From: Bacteroides sp.
Lineage (GTDB): Bacteria > Bacteroidota > Bacteroidia > Bacteroidales > Muribaculaceae
Direction of reading: 5' to 3'
Assembly (NCBI GenBank): GCA_014801815.1
Contig: JAAVDM010000046.1
Location: forward strand, 1 to 54,344
Length of the DNA stretch: 54,344 nt
This document shows, one piece after another, positions 45,298-54,344 of this stretch; position 1 is the stretch's first letter; each line of letters starts with the position of its first letter. Position numbers and translations under genes: made by a program. Below the pieces are notes generated by a model. That model was given only the letters and a program-made list of their open reading frames with translations. It searched no databases and was not told where the DNA came from.

Positions 45298-46977
45298 CTA
45301 CTGATTCATCTTTTGTAGTATCTCTTCCATAGTTTCATCATCTTTAAGGCTGAGTTTCTGACGCAGACGCCAACGGCTTTGTCTTACAGATTCAGGCTTA
45401 ATATTCATAAGACGTGCTATCTTTTTATTGTCAAGTCCTATAAGAATATAGCCTGCAAGTTTTATATAACTGTCGGCCAGCTCTCCGCAACGTTCCTGAA
45501 GACGTATGGCAAATACCGGTTTTATAACTCCATACATATCTGCGAACGCTTCATCGGATTCTTTCTCCGACAGATGAGCCTTGATTGTGGATTCGAGGCG
45601 CAAGGCATTTGTATCATCGATTGTTCCTTTCCTGCGCATTTCCGACAATTCTTCTTTCAATATCTCCAAGATGTTATCCTTCTCCTGCATATTGACTGAG
45701 GTAGCCGTGATATGACGCCGACTTCTCTCAAGAGCCATCTCCGATTCCATAGCCTTGATTTTCTGACTCATTATACGGCGGTTGAAGAACACCAGCACTC
45801 CGGCACCGATGATAATAAATATCATACATATAATGGCTATTATCATATTTCTGTGGTACAAAGTAGCTATATATCTTGATTGAGCCTGTCCGGCCTCAGT
45901 AAGCGCACTCAGTTTAAGTACTTCAAGATATTGCCGGCGTGCCTGAAGTGTATCAACCATTTCTTCAAATTTCAGCCGGTAGAGGAAAGCACTGTCAGCT
46001 ATTCCCGTCTTGAAAAGAGCCTGACTCCGGGCATATAAAATCTCTATACGGTCATTTAATTCTGTTGTCACCGGTAAATCCCGAAAAGCCAAGTCAGCAT
46101 AATAGACGGTCGAATCCGGCAAAGAGGAATAGTTAAAGAAGTAATCTGATTTAAGGGCATTATAATACCCCCTGCGAAATCGTAATTTAGAACTTTTATC
46201 GGCTTGCGCCGCTGCCTGATAAAGATAATCCGGATTTCCCGTCAGTTTATACAGATTATTAAGAATAAGATTATAAGTGGCTGTATCTTCAATTATCACA
46301 GGATGCTTAATCAGACTCTGCAAAATAGAATCGGCACTTTCCGTGTCTCCGGTATTTTTCAGAAGCAGAGCCTGATTAATCTTATTTTTAACAGTGAATT
46401 TATTGAATCCCAAGATATTATTCAGACTATCAGCCGTATTGAAATAAAATAGTCCTTTTCTCGCATCTAACTGACGCAAAAGGTCTCCCAACATTATGGA
46501 GACCATAGCTTCTGTAGCTATATCACCGTTTTCTTTAGCAAAATCAAGACATTCATTATATATTTTATATTCTTCCGCACCTTCGATAACGGGATCAGTA
46601 GAGACAAGGAGCATTTTTATCCGTAGAAAATCATACCTGTAATCTACGGAATCATTATACCGCAATGCCTGCCGAAGCTGCTCCAGACAGGAATCCACGG
46701 AGCCTATGCGTGAGAAATACTTTGCATTCCAATAATGGGCACGCGACTTTCTAAGAGCCTCTTTCTTCGGTTCGGACTCAGTAAGTGTATAAAGTGAATC
46801 TATATAAAATCGTATACTGTCAATGGACATATACTCATTAAACATCCACTCCAGTCTCACGCATATTGAATCAAATTTTCCTCCTGCCGGACGCCATTTG
46901 AAAGGCTCCAGAGTCGTTTCCTTACGGCAGCCGGCTAACGACAGGAGTAAAAACAGAATGACTCGCAGATATTTCAT
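45298..46977 (-). CDS. Membrane TPR protein with C-terminal LuxR-like HTH (transcription regulator)
   Basis: I start at ATG 46977, since the longer TTG form begins inside the promoter; this gives 559 residues. The signal segment ends in a lipobox-like LAGC near residue 17. TPR-like helical repeats fill about 40-350, one membrane span lies at about 377-398, then a coiled coil and a C-terminal helix-turn-helix with KKIARLMNIKPESVRQSRWRLRQKL at about 520-544. This layout is known in Bacteroidota as membrane-bound TPR regulators. It lies between two operons of secreted proteins and probably controls one or both. Confidence 0.8.
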   Translation of the reverse strand: MKYLRVILFLLLSLAGCRKETTLEPFKWRPAGGKFDSICVRLEWMFNEYMSIDSIRFYIDSLYTLTESEPKKEALRKSRAHYWNAKYFSRIGSVDSCLEQLRQALRYNDSVDYRYDFLRIKMLLVSTDPVIEGAEEYKIYNECLDFAKENGDIATEAMVSIMLGDLLRQLDARKGLFYFNTADSLNNILGFNKFTVKNKINQALLLKNTGDTESADSILQSLIKHPVIIEDTATYNLILNNLYKLTGNPDYLYQAAAQADKSSKLRFRRGYYNALKSDYFFNYSSLPDSTVYYADLAFRDLPVTTELNDRIEILYARSQALFKTGIADSAFLYRLKFEEMVDTLQARRQYLEVLKLSALTEAGQAQSRYIATLYHRNMIIAIICMIFIIIGAGVLVFFNRRIMSQKIKAMESEMALERSRRHITATSVNMQEKDNILEILKEELSEMRRKGTIDDTNALRLESTIKAHLSEKESDEAFADMYGVIKPVFAIRLQERCGELADSYIKLAGYILIGLDNKKIARLMNIKPESVRQSRWRLRQKLSLKDDETMEEILQKMNQ

Positions 46978-47007
46978 CAATGTTAGGTATTTAAGATATA
47001 CGGATTG

Positions 47008-47041
47008 CAAATTTAGTTAAATTTATCAGTTTTTCATCAAA
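47008..47041 (-). promoter_or_regulatory. Promoter of the TPR/HTH regulator
   Basis: TAAATTTG (47015-47008) on the minus strand fits the -7 element and TTTG (47041-47038) lies 22 bases upstream, slightly wide. The leader is about 25 bases if translation starts at 46977. Confidence 0.6.
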
Positions 47042-47077
47042 TATATGTCCCGGTAGATGCACAGTAGACGCTAAAAA

Positions 47078-47110
47078 GTTGCAGAAACAGCTAATCGCGT
47101 AATAAATTTG
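47078..47110 (+). promoter_or_regulatory. Promoter of the two-gene Omp28-like operon
   Basis: TAAATTTG at 47103-47110 with GTTG at 47078-47081, spacing 21 bases. It is divergent from the regulator promoter, about 60 bases apart, so one site could act on both. Confidence 0.6.
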
Positions 47111-47214
47111 CAACCGGAAATTTTTAAGAGAAACCCGTTATCTGCTTAACGAAAATAAGGATTACAAGTATCTCTTCATTGATTTTTCTATTGATACCTT
47201 ATATGTTTATAATT

Positions 47215-49098
47215 ATGTTTAAAACAGACCAAACATCTTTGAAACCCCTGCTGTCAGCAATAGTATTTACAGCTGTAATGACAATGTCTGTAAATGCTGA
47301 TACAATATGGCACGGATATTATGATAGTGAAGAACCGTTATCAGAATTTGGCACCGGTATTTCCGAAGATTACTCATGTGCCATATATCTTCCGGGTGAT
47401 GTAGGAATAGCCAGTGGAAAGAGTATTAAAGGAATCAGATGTACCATACAGGGAACTGTAGATATGACTAATCTTAAAGTATGGATGTCGACGGAATTGC
47501 CTAAATCTCCCGATAAAGCTGATATTACCTGCTACGATATAGAAATCTCCGGAATTTCTGACGGAGTTCCGTTCGAGACTATTCTCTCCGAACCATATTG
47601 GGTACCCGATAAAGGAATATATATCGGCTATTCATTCTCGGCAGAAGATCCTTTTCCGGTATTGACAACTGCCGGAAATACGACCGAGCAAAATGGTTTC
47701 TATATAAATACCTCTTCCACCTACCCCGGGTGGCGTGACTTCACTCCGTATCGATACGGTAATCTGGCTATCGAAGTCCTTCTTGAAGGAGAAGTATACG
47801 AAAATGCCGTAAGTGTCAGCTATGTACCGGAGATAGTTTGTCTGCCCGGCGAAAAACTGACAATACCTGTCACCCTGACTAATTATGGAATAGACGGTGT
47901 CACCTCAATAGAATACACTCTCACTGAAGATGACGGGGAAGGCAAGGAGTTTGTTTACGAACTACCTGTCCCGGTAACACGCCCTAAAGAGCAGTTTGTG
48001 ATGAATCTTGATTTTACTGCCGCTGATACGAAAGGCATTTCATATAAAGAGATAAATGTAACGGGTGTAAACGGTCGGCCTAACGGGATAGATTACACCA
48101 CCACAGGACGCGGAGCAGTCATTACTATCGAGGAAAGTGCCCGGAGGACTACTGTCATGGAGGAATTTACAGGCACATGGTGCGGATGGTGCCCGCGTGG
48201 AATGGTCGGAATTAAACAGCTTTCAGAAGACTTCGGTGACAGCTTTATCGGTATAGCCGTACACGGCGGTAATGACCCTATGGTTATAGAGGCATACAGT
48301 GATATACTGGGGAAAGTAAACGGCTTCCCAAGCTGTATACTTGACCGTGAGATAACGGGTGATCCATTCTTCGGTTCGACATACGGTATAGGCTCCGAAC
48401 CAAGTTATGGAATATGCAATGATATTGAAAATCAGCTTGAGAAACTGACACCGGCTGCCGTAGCTCTAGAAACTGAATGGGCGGATAATAATAAGACAAT
48501 TATAAATGCTACAGCATTACTGAAACTTATGTATCCGCGTACAGATACACCGGCTTATAGTATAGCTTATGTATTATGTGCTGACGGGCTTGACGGCAGT
48601 GATCCTTCATGGATGCAGAATAACGATTTTTCATTACCGATAGCTCAGGACTACCGGACGGATCCTTATCTCGGCTGGCTCACAGAGGCAGGTGCGAGAA
48701 TCCGCGACATCGTATATAACGATGTGGCTGTCGAGGCTTATGATATAGACAACGGAATGCCCTTGAAAACAAACGATGAAGAATGGAGCGGGGATAACTG
48801 GGTAAAGATTGATAACCGTACATTCAGCATCGAAGGAAATACACTGATACAGGATAAAGACAAACTCAGTCTTGTTGCAATGATTATTGATGATGCTGAC
48901 GGACGTATTGTCAATGCTGCCAAAGTAGCTATAGGTGACAGTAATTTAAGCAAAAAAGAAGAGATAACGGAAGTCTGTGTAGCGGAAATTTCAGAGGTCT
49001 ACGACCTTTATGGCATACGTAGAGACAGACCTGTTAAGGGCATTAATATCGTACGTTACTCTGACGGATCATCAAGAAAGATTATTATAAACCAATAA
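47215..49098 (+). CDS. Omp28-like secreted protein with CxxC site and sorting tail
   Basis: I start at ATG 47215 (MFKTDQTSLKPLLSAIVF), giving 627 residues; an ATG at 47203 is also possible. A signal segment ends near VNA. The N-terminal domain (WHGYYDSEEPLSEFGTGIS) is shared with the next gene. The Omp28-like domain from about 310 has EEFTGTWCGWCPRGM with CGWC near residue 322. The tail EVYDLYGIRRDRPVKG to SSRKIIINQ is sorting-like. It belongs to the same family as the minus-strand proteins at 38148 and 40084, but with a different N-terminal domain. Confidence 0.8.
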   Translation: MFKTDQTSLKPLLSAIVFTAVMTMSVNADTIWHGYYDSEEPLSEFGTGISEDYSCAIYLPGDVGIASGKSIKGIRCTIQGTVDMTNLKVWMSTELPKSPDKADITCYDIEISGISDGVPFETILSEPYWVPDKGIYIGYSFSAEDPFPVLTTAGNTTEQNGFYINTSSTYPGWRDFTPYRYGNLAIEVLLEGEVYENAVSVSYVPEIVCLPGEKLTIPVTLTNYGIDGVTSIEYTLTEDDGEGKEFVYELPVPVTRPKEQFVMNLDFTAADTKGISYKEINVTGVNGRPNGIDYTTTGRGAVITIEESARRTTVMEEFTGTWCGWCPRGMVGIKQLSEDFGDSFIGIAVHGGNDPMVIEAYSDILGKVNGFPSCILDREITGDPFFGSTYGIGSEPSYGICNDIENQLEKLTPAAVALETEWADNNKTIINATALLKLMYPRTDTPAYSIAYVLCADGLDGSDPSWMQNNDFSLPIAQDYRTDPYLGWLTEAGARIRDIVYNDVAVEAYDIDNGMPLKTNDEEWSGDNWVKIDNRTFSIEGNTLIQDKDKLSLVAMIIDDADGRIVNAAKVAIGDSNLSKKEEITEVCVAEISEVYDLYGIRRDRPVKGINIVRYSDGSSRKIIINQ

Positions 49099-49108
49099 TA
49101 CGAGAATC

Positions 49109-51079
49109 ATGAAGATTTTTTTACCTGTTATGATGGCTACGGCAGCCTTAGGTTGCGTAGTCTGCGTCAACGCTGCGGAGCTTGAGATACAGCCACGACT
49201 CGCAGCCCCTGCAAGTCCTGCGGCAGCTGTAAATGATGCCTCACTGGAAGTCGGACCCAATCAGATATGGTATGGATATTACAAAGGTGATGAGCCGATT
49301 TCAGCATTCGGAGTCGGCATTCCCAATGCCGGACAGACAGTAAGCAACGCCATATATATTGACGGCAAGGATCCTGTTTATGAAGGCAAACTTATAAAAG
49401 GTCTTCGCTTCCGTATTCAAGGCAAAGGCGATATAGATAATGTTCGGGGATGGCTTTCAGCCGAACTGAATGTTCCAGCCGATGAAAACCTACTCGTATG
49501 TGTTCCGGTAGACAATGAAGCCGTAAGAGATACCGTCTGGACAGAGGTAGCTCTTCCTGAAGGATTTCTCATCCCGGAAGAAGGTGTTTATGCAGGTTAT
49601 TCCGTCTATACCAACTCGTCTACAAACACCTCCATGTATGTTGGAATTACCACATCTAATGGTATAGCACCGGATGGAGCGCTCTACAACTTTGAAACTG
49701 CTTTTATGAGCGGCTGGCAATCGTATGGCGCACGTATGGGTAAACTTTGTTATCAGGTACTCCTTGAAGGTGACTTCTACGATAATGCTATCACTGTAAG
49801 TGATTTTGGCAAATACTATACAGTTTCCGGTTCAGATGTGACGGTCAGTGTGCCTGCTGTCAATATGGGTAAAGCCGGAGTAACTGATGTTGATTACATA
49901 ATTATATCTGAAGGGGTAGCCGGTGAGGAGAAACATCTCGAACTTAATACGAAATATGATATTTTCGGAGGCTCGTTCAATCTTAATATTCCTCTGAGTT
50001 CAGATGATGAAACACGCCTTGTAGACAAACAGATTATTATCACTAAAGTAAACGGAATACCCAATCAGTCGGAAAATAACACATCTGACGGACAGCTTGT
50101 CACACTTCTTTCAAAAGTAGACAGAAAGGCTGTTGCAGAAACTTATACCGGCACATGGTGCGGATGGTGCCCACGTGCTCTTGTCGGCAACTCTCGCCTT
50201 AAAGAAATATTTGAAGATCGTTTTGTAGTAATCGAAGCTCATGTAGGTATGGGAGAATATTACATCGATCCTATGGAGATACCTGCTTATGCAGAAATAA
50301 CTGATCCGATGATTGGTTATCCGACTTCATTTTTTAATCGTGAGATACACGGAGATCCTTACGCCGGGTTAAGCAATGAGTTGGTTTTTATGGCTCCCGA
50401 AGCTGTCGAGATAATACTCGAAGGCGTGGCGGAAGGTAAAGTAAACGTAACTGCAACGTGGACCAACGATGACAAGACACGTATAAGTGTGAAGTCAGAT
50501 GTCACGCTTATGTACGACACCGATGACGTTCACTATGCTATCGCATACGTAGTCAAAGCCAACGGTCTGAGCGGTGATACGCCCGAGTGGATGCAGACAA
50601 ACTACTTCGCTTACTTTGCTGACGATCCGCAGTACGCCTCCGACACAGAACTCGGTAGAGATTTCGCATACTATCTTGAGAGTCCGGAGTATATAGCAGA
50701 CATGAAATATGACGATGTGGCAGTAGCCGCTTATGGACTTGCAGAGGGTCTTCCCAATTCAGTTAAAGGCCCCATTATCGCAGGCGAGACCAATTCGTCA
50801 GACTACACAATTTCAATTGCCAATAATTCACTCATTTCAGATAAAGAAAATCTGAAGATAGTTTCTATGCTTATAGATACCGAATCAGGCAGAATTGTCA
50901 ATGTAGATGAATGTAGTGTTTCCTCAACTACCGGTATCAATAATAACGCAATCTCCGAGGCTTCATCTGTCGAGACAGGACGCTATGACCTCACCGGCAG
51001 ACCTGTGGATAACGGTTATCGCGGCGTCGTGATTATAACCTATTCTGACGGAACTGCAAGTAAGGTAATAGCTAAGTAA
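49109..51079 (+). CDS. Omp28-like secreted protein with CxxC site and sorting tail
   Basis: The protein has 656 residues with a signal peptide (about 1-22). The N-terminal domain (WYGYYKGDEPISAFGVGIP) and the central domain with ETYTGTWCGWCPRAL near residue 348 parallel the preceding gene, so they arose by duplication. The tail GRYDLTGRPVDNG to TASKVIAK is sorting-like. It lies 10 bases after the preceding gene and before a strong terminator. Confidence 0.8.
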   Translation: MKIFLPVMMATAALGCVVCVNAAELEIQPRLAAPASPAAAVNDASLEVGPNQIWYGYYKGDEPISAFGVGIPNAGQTVSNAIYIDGKDPVYEGKLIKGLRFRIQGKGDIDNVRGWLSAELNVPADENLLVCVPVDNEAVRDTVWTEVALPEGFLIPEEGVYAGYSVYTNSSTNTSMYVGITTSNGIAPDGALYNFETAFMSGWQSYGARMGKLCYQVLLEGDFYDNAITVSDFGKYYTVSGSDVTVSVPAVNMGKAGVTDVDYIIISEGVAGEEKHLELNTKYDIFGGSFNLNIPLSSDDETRLVDKQIIITKVNGIPNQSENNTSDGQLVTLLSKVDRKAVAETYTGTWCGWCPRALVGNSRLKEIFEDRFVVIEAHVGMGEYYIDPMEIPAYAEITDPMIGYPTSFFNREIHGDPYAGLSNELVFMAPEAVEIILEGVAEGKVNVTATWTNDDKTRISVKSDVTLMYDTDDVHYAIAYVVKANGLSGDTPEWMQTNYFAYFADDPQYASDTELGRDFAYYLESPEYIADMKYDDVAVAAYGLAEGLPNSVKGPIIAGETNSSDYTISIANNSLISDKENLKIVSMLIDTESGRIVNVDECSVSSTTGINNNAISEASSVETGRYDLTGRPVDNGYRGVVIITYSDGTASKVIAK

Positions 51080-51101
51080 AATAGTAAGTAGCTCTTAAGC
51101 A

Positions 51102-51168
51102 TATCCATATTATAGCCGGTGTCCTCACGATAATAATTATCGTGAGGACACCGGCTATAATATGGATA
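51102..51168. terminator. Bidirectional hairpin terminator
   Basis: A perfect 32-base inverted repeat (51102-51133 with 51137-51168) around a three-base centre lies between convergent genes. A/T-rich arm ends give U-runs in either direction. Confidence 0.85.
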
Positions 51169-51179
51169 AAAGAATGACC

Positions 51180-51794
51180 TCAGTGTATATTTTTGAAAAA
51201 CTCGGAGGGAGAAAAGTCTTCTGGATATACGAATTCTATGTTCAGAACCGTCATATCTGTAGCCTCGGCCACAGGCATGGCTACAATTTGTTCCTTGTCA
51301 TGGTCGTAACCTCCCATAAGCCATTGCCCTCCTATGAAACCCAGACAGTACGGGTCGAACATAACGCGGTTACCCAACCTTCCGAAAGCGATGGAATGGT
51401 TGGTGGCAATTGCCTCAACAGCGTACAGCAGCCCCGACTCGCGGGCCGGTGCTTCGTCAAGCACGATGCGTCGTTCAAGAGAAGCATGGTCTCCGGGCCA
51501 TGGTGAACTGGCGAGAGTCTCAAGCATCAGCACCCGCAGACTCCCCGGCAGTCCGTCGTCCCATTCCGCCAAGGCATAGGTATTGCCACGCCTGCGCTGA
51601 CATACTATCCGTATGCCGAACAGGCTTTCTATTGCCCACCTATGGTTGTGAAAAGTACGTAACGGCAGGGACACCCTGTCGGTGTTCAACGGACTTTCGG
51701 CCCAGCGTGCCGCAATCTCGTCGTATGTCAGATGAGGTGTGTGGCGCAGAAGCTTCACGAGCCACACATATCTTTGAAACAGGTCGTGGTTCAT
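51180..51794 (-). CDS. WYL-domain-like transcription regulator
   Basis: I start at ATG 51794 (MNHDLFQRYVWLVKLL), as the longer form begins at the promoter element; this gives 204 residues. The N-terminal part resembles a winged-helix (LTYDEIAARWAES, then LPLRTFHNHRWAIESLFGI). The C-terminal part, from about 105, with NHSIAFGRLGNRVMFDPYCLGFIGGQWLMGGYD, has the layout of WYL ligand-binding domains. WYL regulators often respond to nucleic acid or nucleotide ligands. Target genes are not clear. Confidence 0.7.
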   Translation of the reverse strand: MNHDLFQRYVWLVKLLRHTPHLTYDEIAARWAESPLNTDRVSLPLRTFHNHRWAIESLFGIRIVCQRRRGNTYALAEWDDGLPGSLRVLMLETLASSPWPGDHASLERRIVLDEAPARESGLLYAVEAIATNHSIAFGRLGNRVMFDPYCLGFIGGQWLMGGYDHDKEQIVAMPVAEATDMTVLNIEFVYPEDFSPSEFFKNIH

Positions 51795-51824
51795 ATACTG
51801 CAGGTCATAAGAGCGAATGGGGTG

Positions 51825-51856
51825 CAAATATAGAAATAATTACCCCTTTTAACAAA
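51825..51856 (-). promoter_or_regulatory. Promoter of the WYL-like regulator
   Basis: TATATTTG (51832-51825) and TTTG (51856-51853) on the minus strand, spaced by 20 bases, are a full consensus match. The start near 51819 leaves about 25 bases of leader to the ATG at 51794 and excludes the longer frame. Confidence 0.8.
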
Positions 51857-51990
51857 TAATAGTAACTAAAAAAGAAAAAATAAGTAATAATTGGACTATA
51901 AAGTAGTTATAGTATGCAAAAATATTGCATTTATAACACGTTTACCATTATAGAACCCATTTTTTACCCTATTTACACACTATAACCCGT

Positions 51991-52509
51991 ATGGAAAAAA
52001 CAAACACTCAGCAAGACCCCTGCGCACTGATAGCAGCGGTGGGAAGACATGGTGAACTGGGCCGAGGCGGCAATCTGATATGGCCGATACGCGCCGACCT
52101 GCGACGCTTCCGGCGCCTCACTATGGGCCACCCTGTCATCATGGGACGTAAGACATGGGAGTCGCTTCCCGGAGGTGCTCTGCCGGGACGTCGCAACATA
52201 GTGGTGAGCCGTCAGGCCGGCTACCGTGCCGACGGTGCCGAGACTGCCCAGGGTCTTGAAGAGGCTCTTGCTCTGTGTGCCGGAGGACCGATGCCTTTTA
52301 TTATAGGAGGAGGTGAACTCTATCGCCGGGCCTACAGTCTGGTCTCTCATCTTTACCTCACACATATCGATGCCGAGTGTGCCGATGCCGACACATGGCT
52401 ACCGCTCCCCGATGCAGCGGAGTGGAGAGTGACCGCCGATGAAACTTCAGGCGAAGGAGAAACACCCGCCTACCGTTTCACGGACTACGTGAGAGTGACA
52501 CAATCATGA
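51991..52509 (+). CDS. folA: Dihydrofolate reductase
   Basis: The protein has 172 residues, normal for the family. It reduces dihydrofolate to tetrahydrofolate with NADPH. Visible motifs are IAAVGRHGELGRGGNLIWPI, the catalytic acidic residue in WPIRADLRRF, the NADPH-binding GHPVIMGRKTWESLP and FIIGGGELYRRA. The next gene's ATG overlaps its stop by four bases. Thymidylate synthase, a frequent neighbour, is not upstream in this window. Confidence 0.92.
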   Translation: MEKTNTQQDPCALIAAVGRHGELGRGGNLIWPIRADLRRFRRLTMGHPVIMGRKTWESLPGGALPGRRNIVVSRQAGYRADGAETAQGLEEALALCAGGPMPFIIGGGELYRRAYSLVSHLYLTHIDAECADADTWLPLPDAAEWRVTADETSGEGETPAYRFTDYVRVTQS

Positions 52510-53774
52510 AAGTTGTAATTATCAATAAAAGCGACGCCACCGGCGGAGCCGCCGTAGTGAGTACGCGTCTCATGGAAGCGCTACGTGCCGAAGGAGTAGA
52601 TGCCCGTATGCTTGTGGCCGAAAAACTCAGACCCTCTCCATATATCGAGCTTGCCGCATCACGTGTCTCCCTGCGTCGCAGTTTCATGACCGAACGGTTG
52701 CGCATATTCACCGCCAATGGTTTCGACCGCTCTACACTGTTCAAAATAGACACCGCTTCCGACGGTGTACCGCTGTGGCGCCACCGTTGGGTGAGCGAAG
52801 CGGACGTAGTGTGCCTAAGTTGGGTAAATCAAGGTCTGCTTTCGTTGCGCGGCATACGCGAGCTTGGCCGTCTCGGCAAGCCTCTGGTATGGACCATGCA
52901 CGATATGTGGTGTGCCACAGGGGTATGCCATCATGCCTATGACTGCCGCCGCTACGAGGCTCAATGCGGCGACTGTCCGCTGTTAGGACAGCGACGGTCG
53001 GCCAACGACCTTTCGCACAGTGTGTGGCGGCGCAAACAACAACTCTACAATGACACTCCGATGCACTGGGTGGCTGTCAGCAACTGGCTTGCCGGCTGCT
53101 GCTGCCGTTCATCGCTTATGGGGCGCCTGCCTGTGAGCGTCATACCTAACGCCTTTCCCACCGATTCACTGCCGCCGCTCCGTCAGCGCACAGGCACACA
53201 GTTGCGCATGGTTGCGGGGGCAGCTCGTCTCGATGACCCGGTGAAAGGACTGCCTCTGCTTGTAGAGACCACAAAAGTGCTGGCACACTACTATCCCCAG
53301 TTAGCCGGACGCCTTGAACTGGTGACGTTCGGGACAGTCCGTGATGCATCGGCTCTTGACGGTATTGCCGTAACTCATCGTCATTTAGGATTACTGCACG
53401 GTGAAGATAAGGTACGTAAGGTTTACGAAGAGGCTGACATCGTAATTTCTTCCTCGCTTTACGAGACGCTACCCGGTACCCTCGTCGAAGGTCAGGCATA
53501 CGGCTGCATACCCGTAGCTTTCAATCGAGGCGGACAGTCGGACATCGTCGACCATAGCCGCACCGGCTGGCTTGCTCCCTTTACCGGCGACATAAAAACA
53601 GATGCAGCTGCCCTTGCCGCCGGAGTGGCATGGGCAGCCGCACAAGGCGACGAATGTCGTCAGGCCGCACGCCGCAGCGTTGTGGAACGCTTCTCGGCTC
53701 CGGCGGTAGCACGTGCTTATATATCCCTTTTCAACACGCTGTTAACATCCGCATCCTCCTCTACTAAGGTGTAA
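52506..53774 (+). CDS. Glycosyltransferase (GT4-like)
   Basis: The protein has 422 residues. The N-terminal domain starts KVVIINKSDATGGAAVVSTRLMEAL, the glycine-rich opening of GT-B glycosyltransferases. A Cys-rich segment (CATGVCHHAYDCRRYEAQCGDCPLL, about 138-161) is typical for a Bacteroidota subgroup. The C-terminal domain has EADIVISSSLYETLPGTLVEGQAYG, with the E-x7-E nucleotide-sugar motif. It probably builds surface polysaccharide or lipopolysaccharide parts. The four-base overlap with dihydrofolate reductase shows coupling, not a shared pathway. Confidence 0.85.
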   Translation: MKVVIINKSDATGGAAVVSTRLMEALRAEGVDARMLVAEKLRPSPYIELAASRVSLRRSFMTERLRIFTANGFDRSTLFKIDTASDGVPLWRHRWVSEADVVCLSWVNQGLLSLRGIRELGRLGKPLVWTMHDMWCATGVCHHAYDCRRYEAQCGDCPLLGQRRSANDLSHSVWRRKQQLYNDTPMHWVAVSNWLAGCCCRSSLMGRLPVSVIPNAFPTDSLPPLRQRTGTQLRMVAGAARLDDPVKGLPLLVETTKVLAHYYPQLAGRLELVTFGTVRDASALDGIAVTHRHLGLLHGEDKVRKVYEEADIVISSSLYETLPGTLVEGQAYGCIPVAFNRGGQSDIVDHSRTGWLAPFTGDIKTDAAALAAGVAWAAAQGDECRQAARRSVVERFSAPAVARAYISLFNTLLTSASSSTKV

Positions 53775-53789
53775 ACAATCGCAAAAAAA

Positions 53790-53860
53790 CAGACGGCTCA
53801 CACCGGTACAGACCAAGAACGGATTGAATAAATCTGTACCGGTCCGGTGTGAACCGTCTG
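53790..53860. terminator. Hairpin terminator between convergent genes
   Basis: CAGACGGCTCACACC with GGTACAGA on the left (53790-53812) pairs with TCTGTACC and GGTGTGAACCGTCTG on the right (53833-53860), with a small bulge and one mismatch. An A-run precedes the left arm at 53783-53789. Confidence 0.75.
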
Positions 53861-53924
53861 CCTTCTGAAGACAGGTCAGTATGTGACGCTGAGGCCTGAC
53901 AGCTGCCGAAAAAGGAAATCTGAA

Positions 53925-54344
53925 TTATTGTCGTATCACTGTTTTAGATGTGCTGTTATCTTTCCGTACCACGTATATACCCGGAGTCAGCCCCTCGGTG
54001 GCATTCTCACCGCATGACACCACCCGGCCTGTGAGGTCATAGACAATAGAGGTATTATCGGAAGCATAAACAGGTGACAAACCTGAAAGCATACCTGTCT
54101 GGTTCAGTCCTGCGAATATCACATTACCCTCAAGATCATATACATTGTTAAGACGCGGAGGCGTCATATTCATCACAAAGTTACTTACCAGTGCGGCAAG
54201 TGTACCGGCACAGCCGGCTGTCGGCCCCACACCGCCGACTATGGCACATTCCTCATTCGGGAACGGCTCGCTCAGTTCTCCGAGTGCGGCGCACTGTACC
54301 GAGCGGCACAGCTCGTAATCCACCTGCTGTACTCCCGTCTCACC
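53925..54344 (-). CDS. C-terminal part of a secreted protein with sorting tail (runs off the window)
   Basis: The frame stays open to the window end, giving at least 139 residues; the GTG at 54323 is internal. The end SIVYDLTGRVVSC, then GLTPGIYVVRKDNSTSKTVIRQ, is a typical sorting-type tail, and an earlier NNVYDLEGNVIFAG looks like a second, degenerate copy. A small Gly/Ala/Cys-rich stretch (GGVGPTAGCAGTLAALV) precedes it. The catalytic part, if any, lies outside. Confidence 0.7.
   Translation of the reverse strand, partial: GETGVQQVDYELCRSVQCAALGELSEPFPNEECAIVGGVGPTAGCAGTLAALVSNFVMNMTPPRLNNVYDLEGNVIFAGLNQTGMLSGLSPVYASDNTSIVYDLTGRVVSCGENATEGLTPGIYVVRKDNSTSKTVIRQ

Noticed and set aside
46978..47010. 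TTG start of the TPR/HTH regulator at 47010
   Set aside because: It overlaps the predicted -7 element; the ATG at 46977 begins a normal lipoprotein-type signal segment.

Overview
The window looks like a chromosome segment of a Bacteroidales bacterium, most likely close to Muribaculaceae, Prevotella or Bacteroides. The reasons are the Bacteroidota-type promoters (a TAnnTTTG element near -7, often with TTTG 19-21 bases upstream), AT-rich start contexts without strong Shine-Dalgarno sites, Omp28-like secreted proteins, and C-terminal tails of the kind used as type IX secretion or sorting signals. No taxonomic marker gene such as rRNA is present, so this is inference.

Region 1 (1-24 kb) is visibly AT-richer than the rest and looks like accessory DNA. 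At its left end are a nested inverted repeat, a SanA/phosphodiester-glycosidase fusion and a small lipoprotein. A leaderless Panacea-type antitoxin/putative toxin pair follows, flanked by two homologous gene remnants. The core is one minus-strand operon of 13 closely packed genes running from 23099 down to 4383 and ending in a perfect hairpin terminator. It encodes, in order of transcription: a periplasmic vWA-like membrane protein with a degenerate MIDAS; a very large Hsp70/actin-like ATPase; a membrane-anchored coiled-coil protein of about 1,000 residues; a membrane-tethered vWA protein with an intact MIDAS; a three-helix membrane protein; a tubulin/FtsZ-like GTPase; a second very large Hsp70/actin-like ATPase; a single-span coiled-coil protein; a soluble protein sharing that protein's C-terminal domain; a membrane-anchored trypsin-like protease; two related WG-repeat-like proteins; and a 52-residue membrane peptide. 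I do not recognise this as a named system. It reads as an envelope-spanning NTP-driven assembly, possibly for defence or envelope stress, and is the strongest novelty candidate here. A probable structured RNA of about 250 nt with its own promoter and terminator lies just upstream of the operon.

Region 2 (24-38 kb) is ordinary chromosomal content: a TolC/HlyD/two ABC-2 permease efflux operon without an ATPase gene, a small acidic protein, an MsbA-like ABC exporter, a DUF6249-type protein with an ECF sigma factor and a probable anti-sigma protein, a small hypothetical protein, an APC-family amino acid transporter, alkaline phosphatase, a NUDIX/winged-helix regulator and a stand-alone vWA protein.

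Region 3 (38-51 kb) is a secreted-protein locus. A membrane TPR/HTH regulator (45298-46977) sits between a four-gene minus operon (44995 to 38148) and a two-gene plus operon (47215 to 51079). Four of these six proteins are Omp28-like with a CxxC thioredoxin-type site, and all six carry C-terminal sorting-like tails. Two 21-bp direct repeats upstream of the minus operon promoter are a plausible activator site.

Region 4 (51-54.3 kb) holds a WYL-like regulator, dihydrofolate reductase overlapping a glycosyltransferase, and the 3' end of another secreted protein that runs off the window. Strong hairpin terminators lie between the convergent gene pairs. I saw no tRNA, rRNA, CRISPR array, transposase or integrase.
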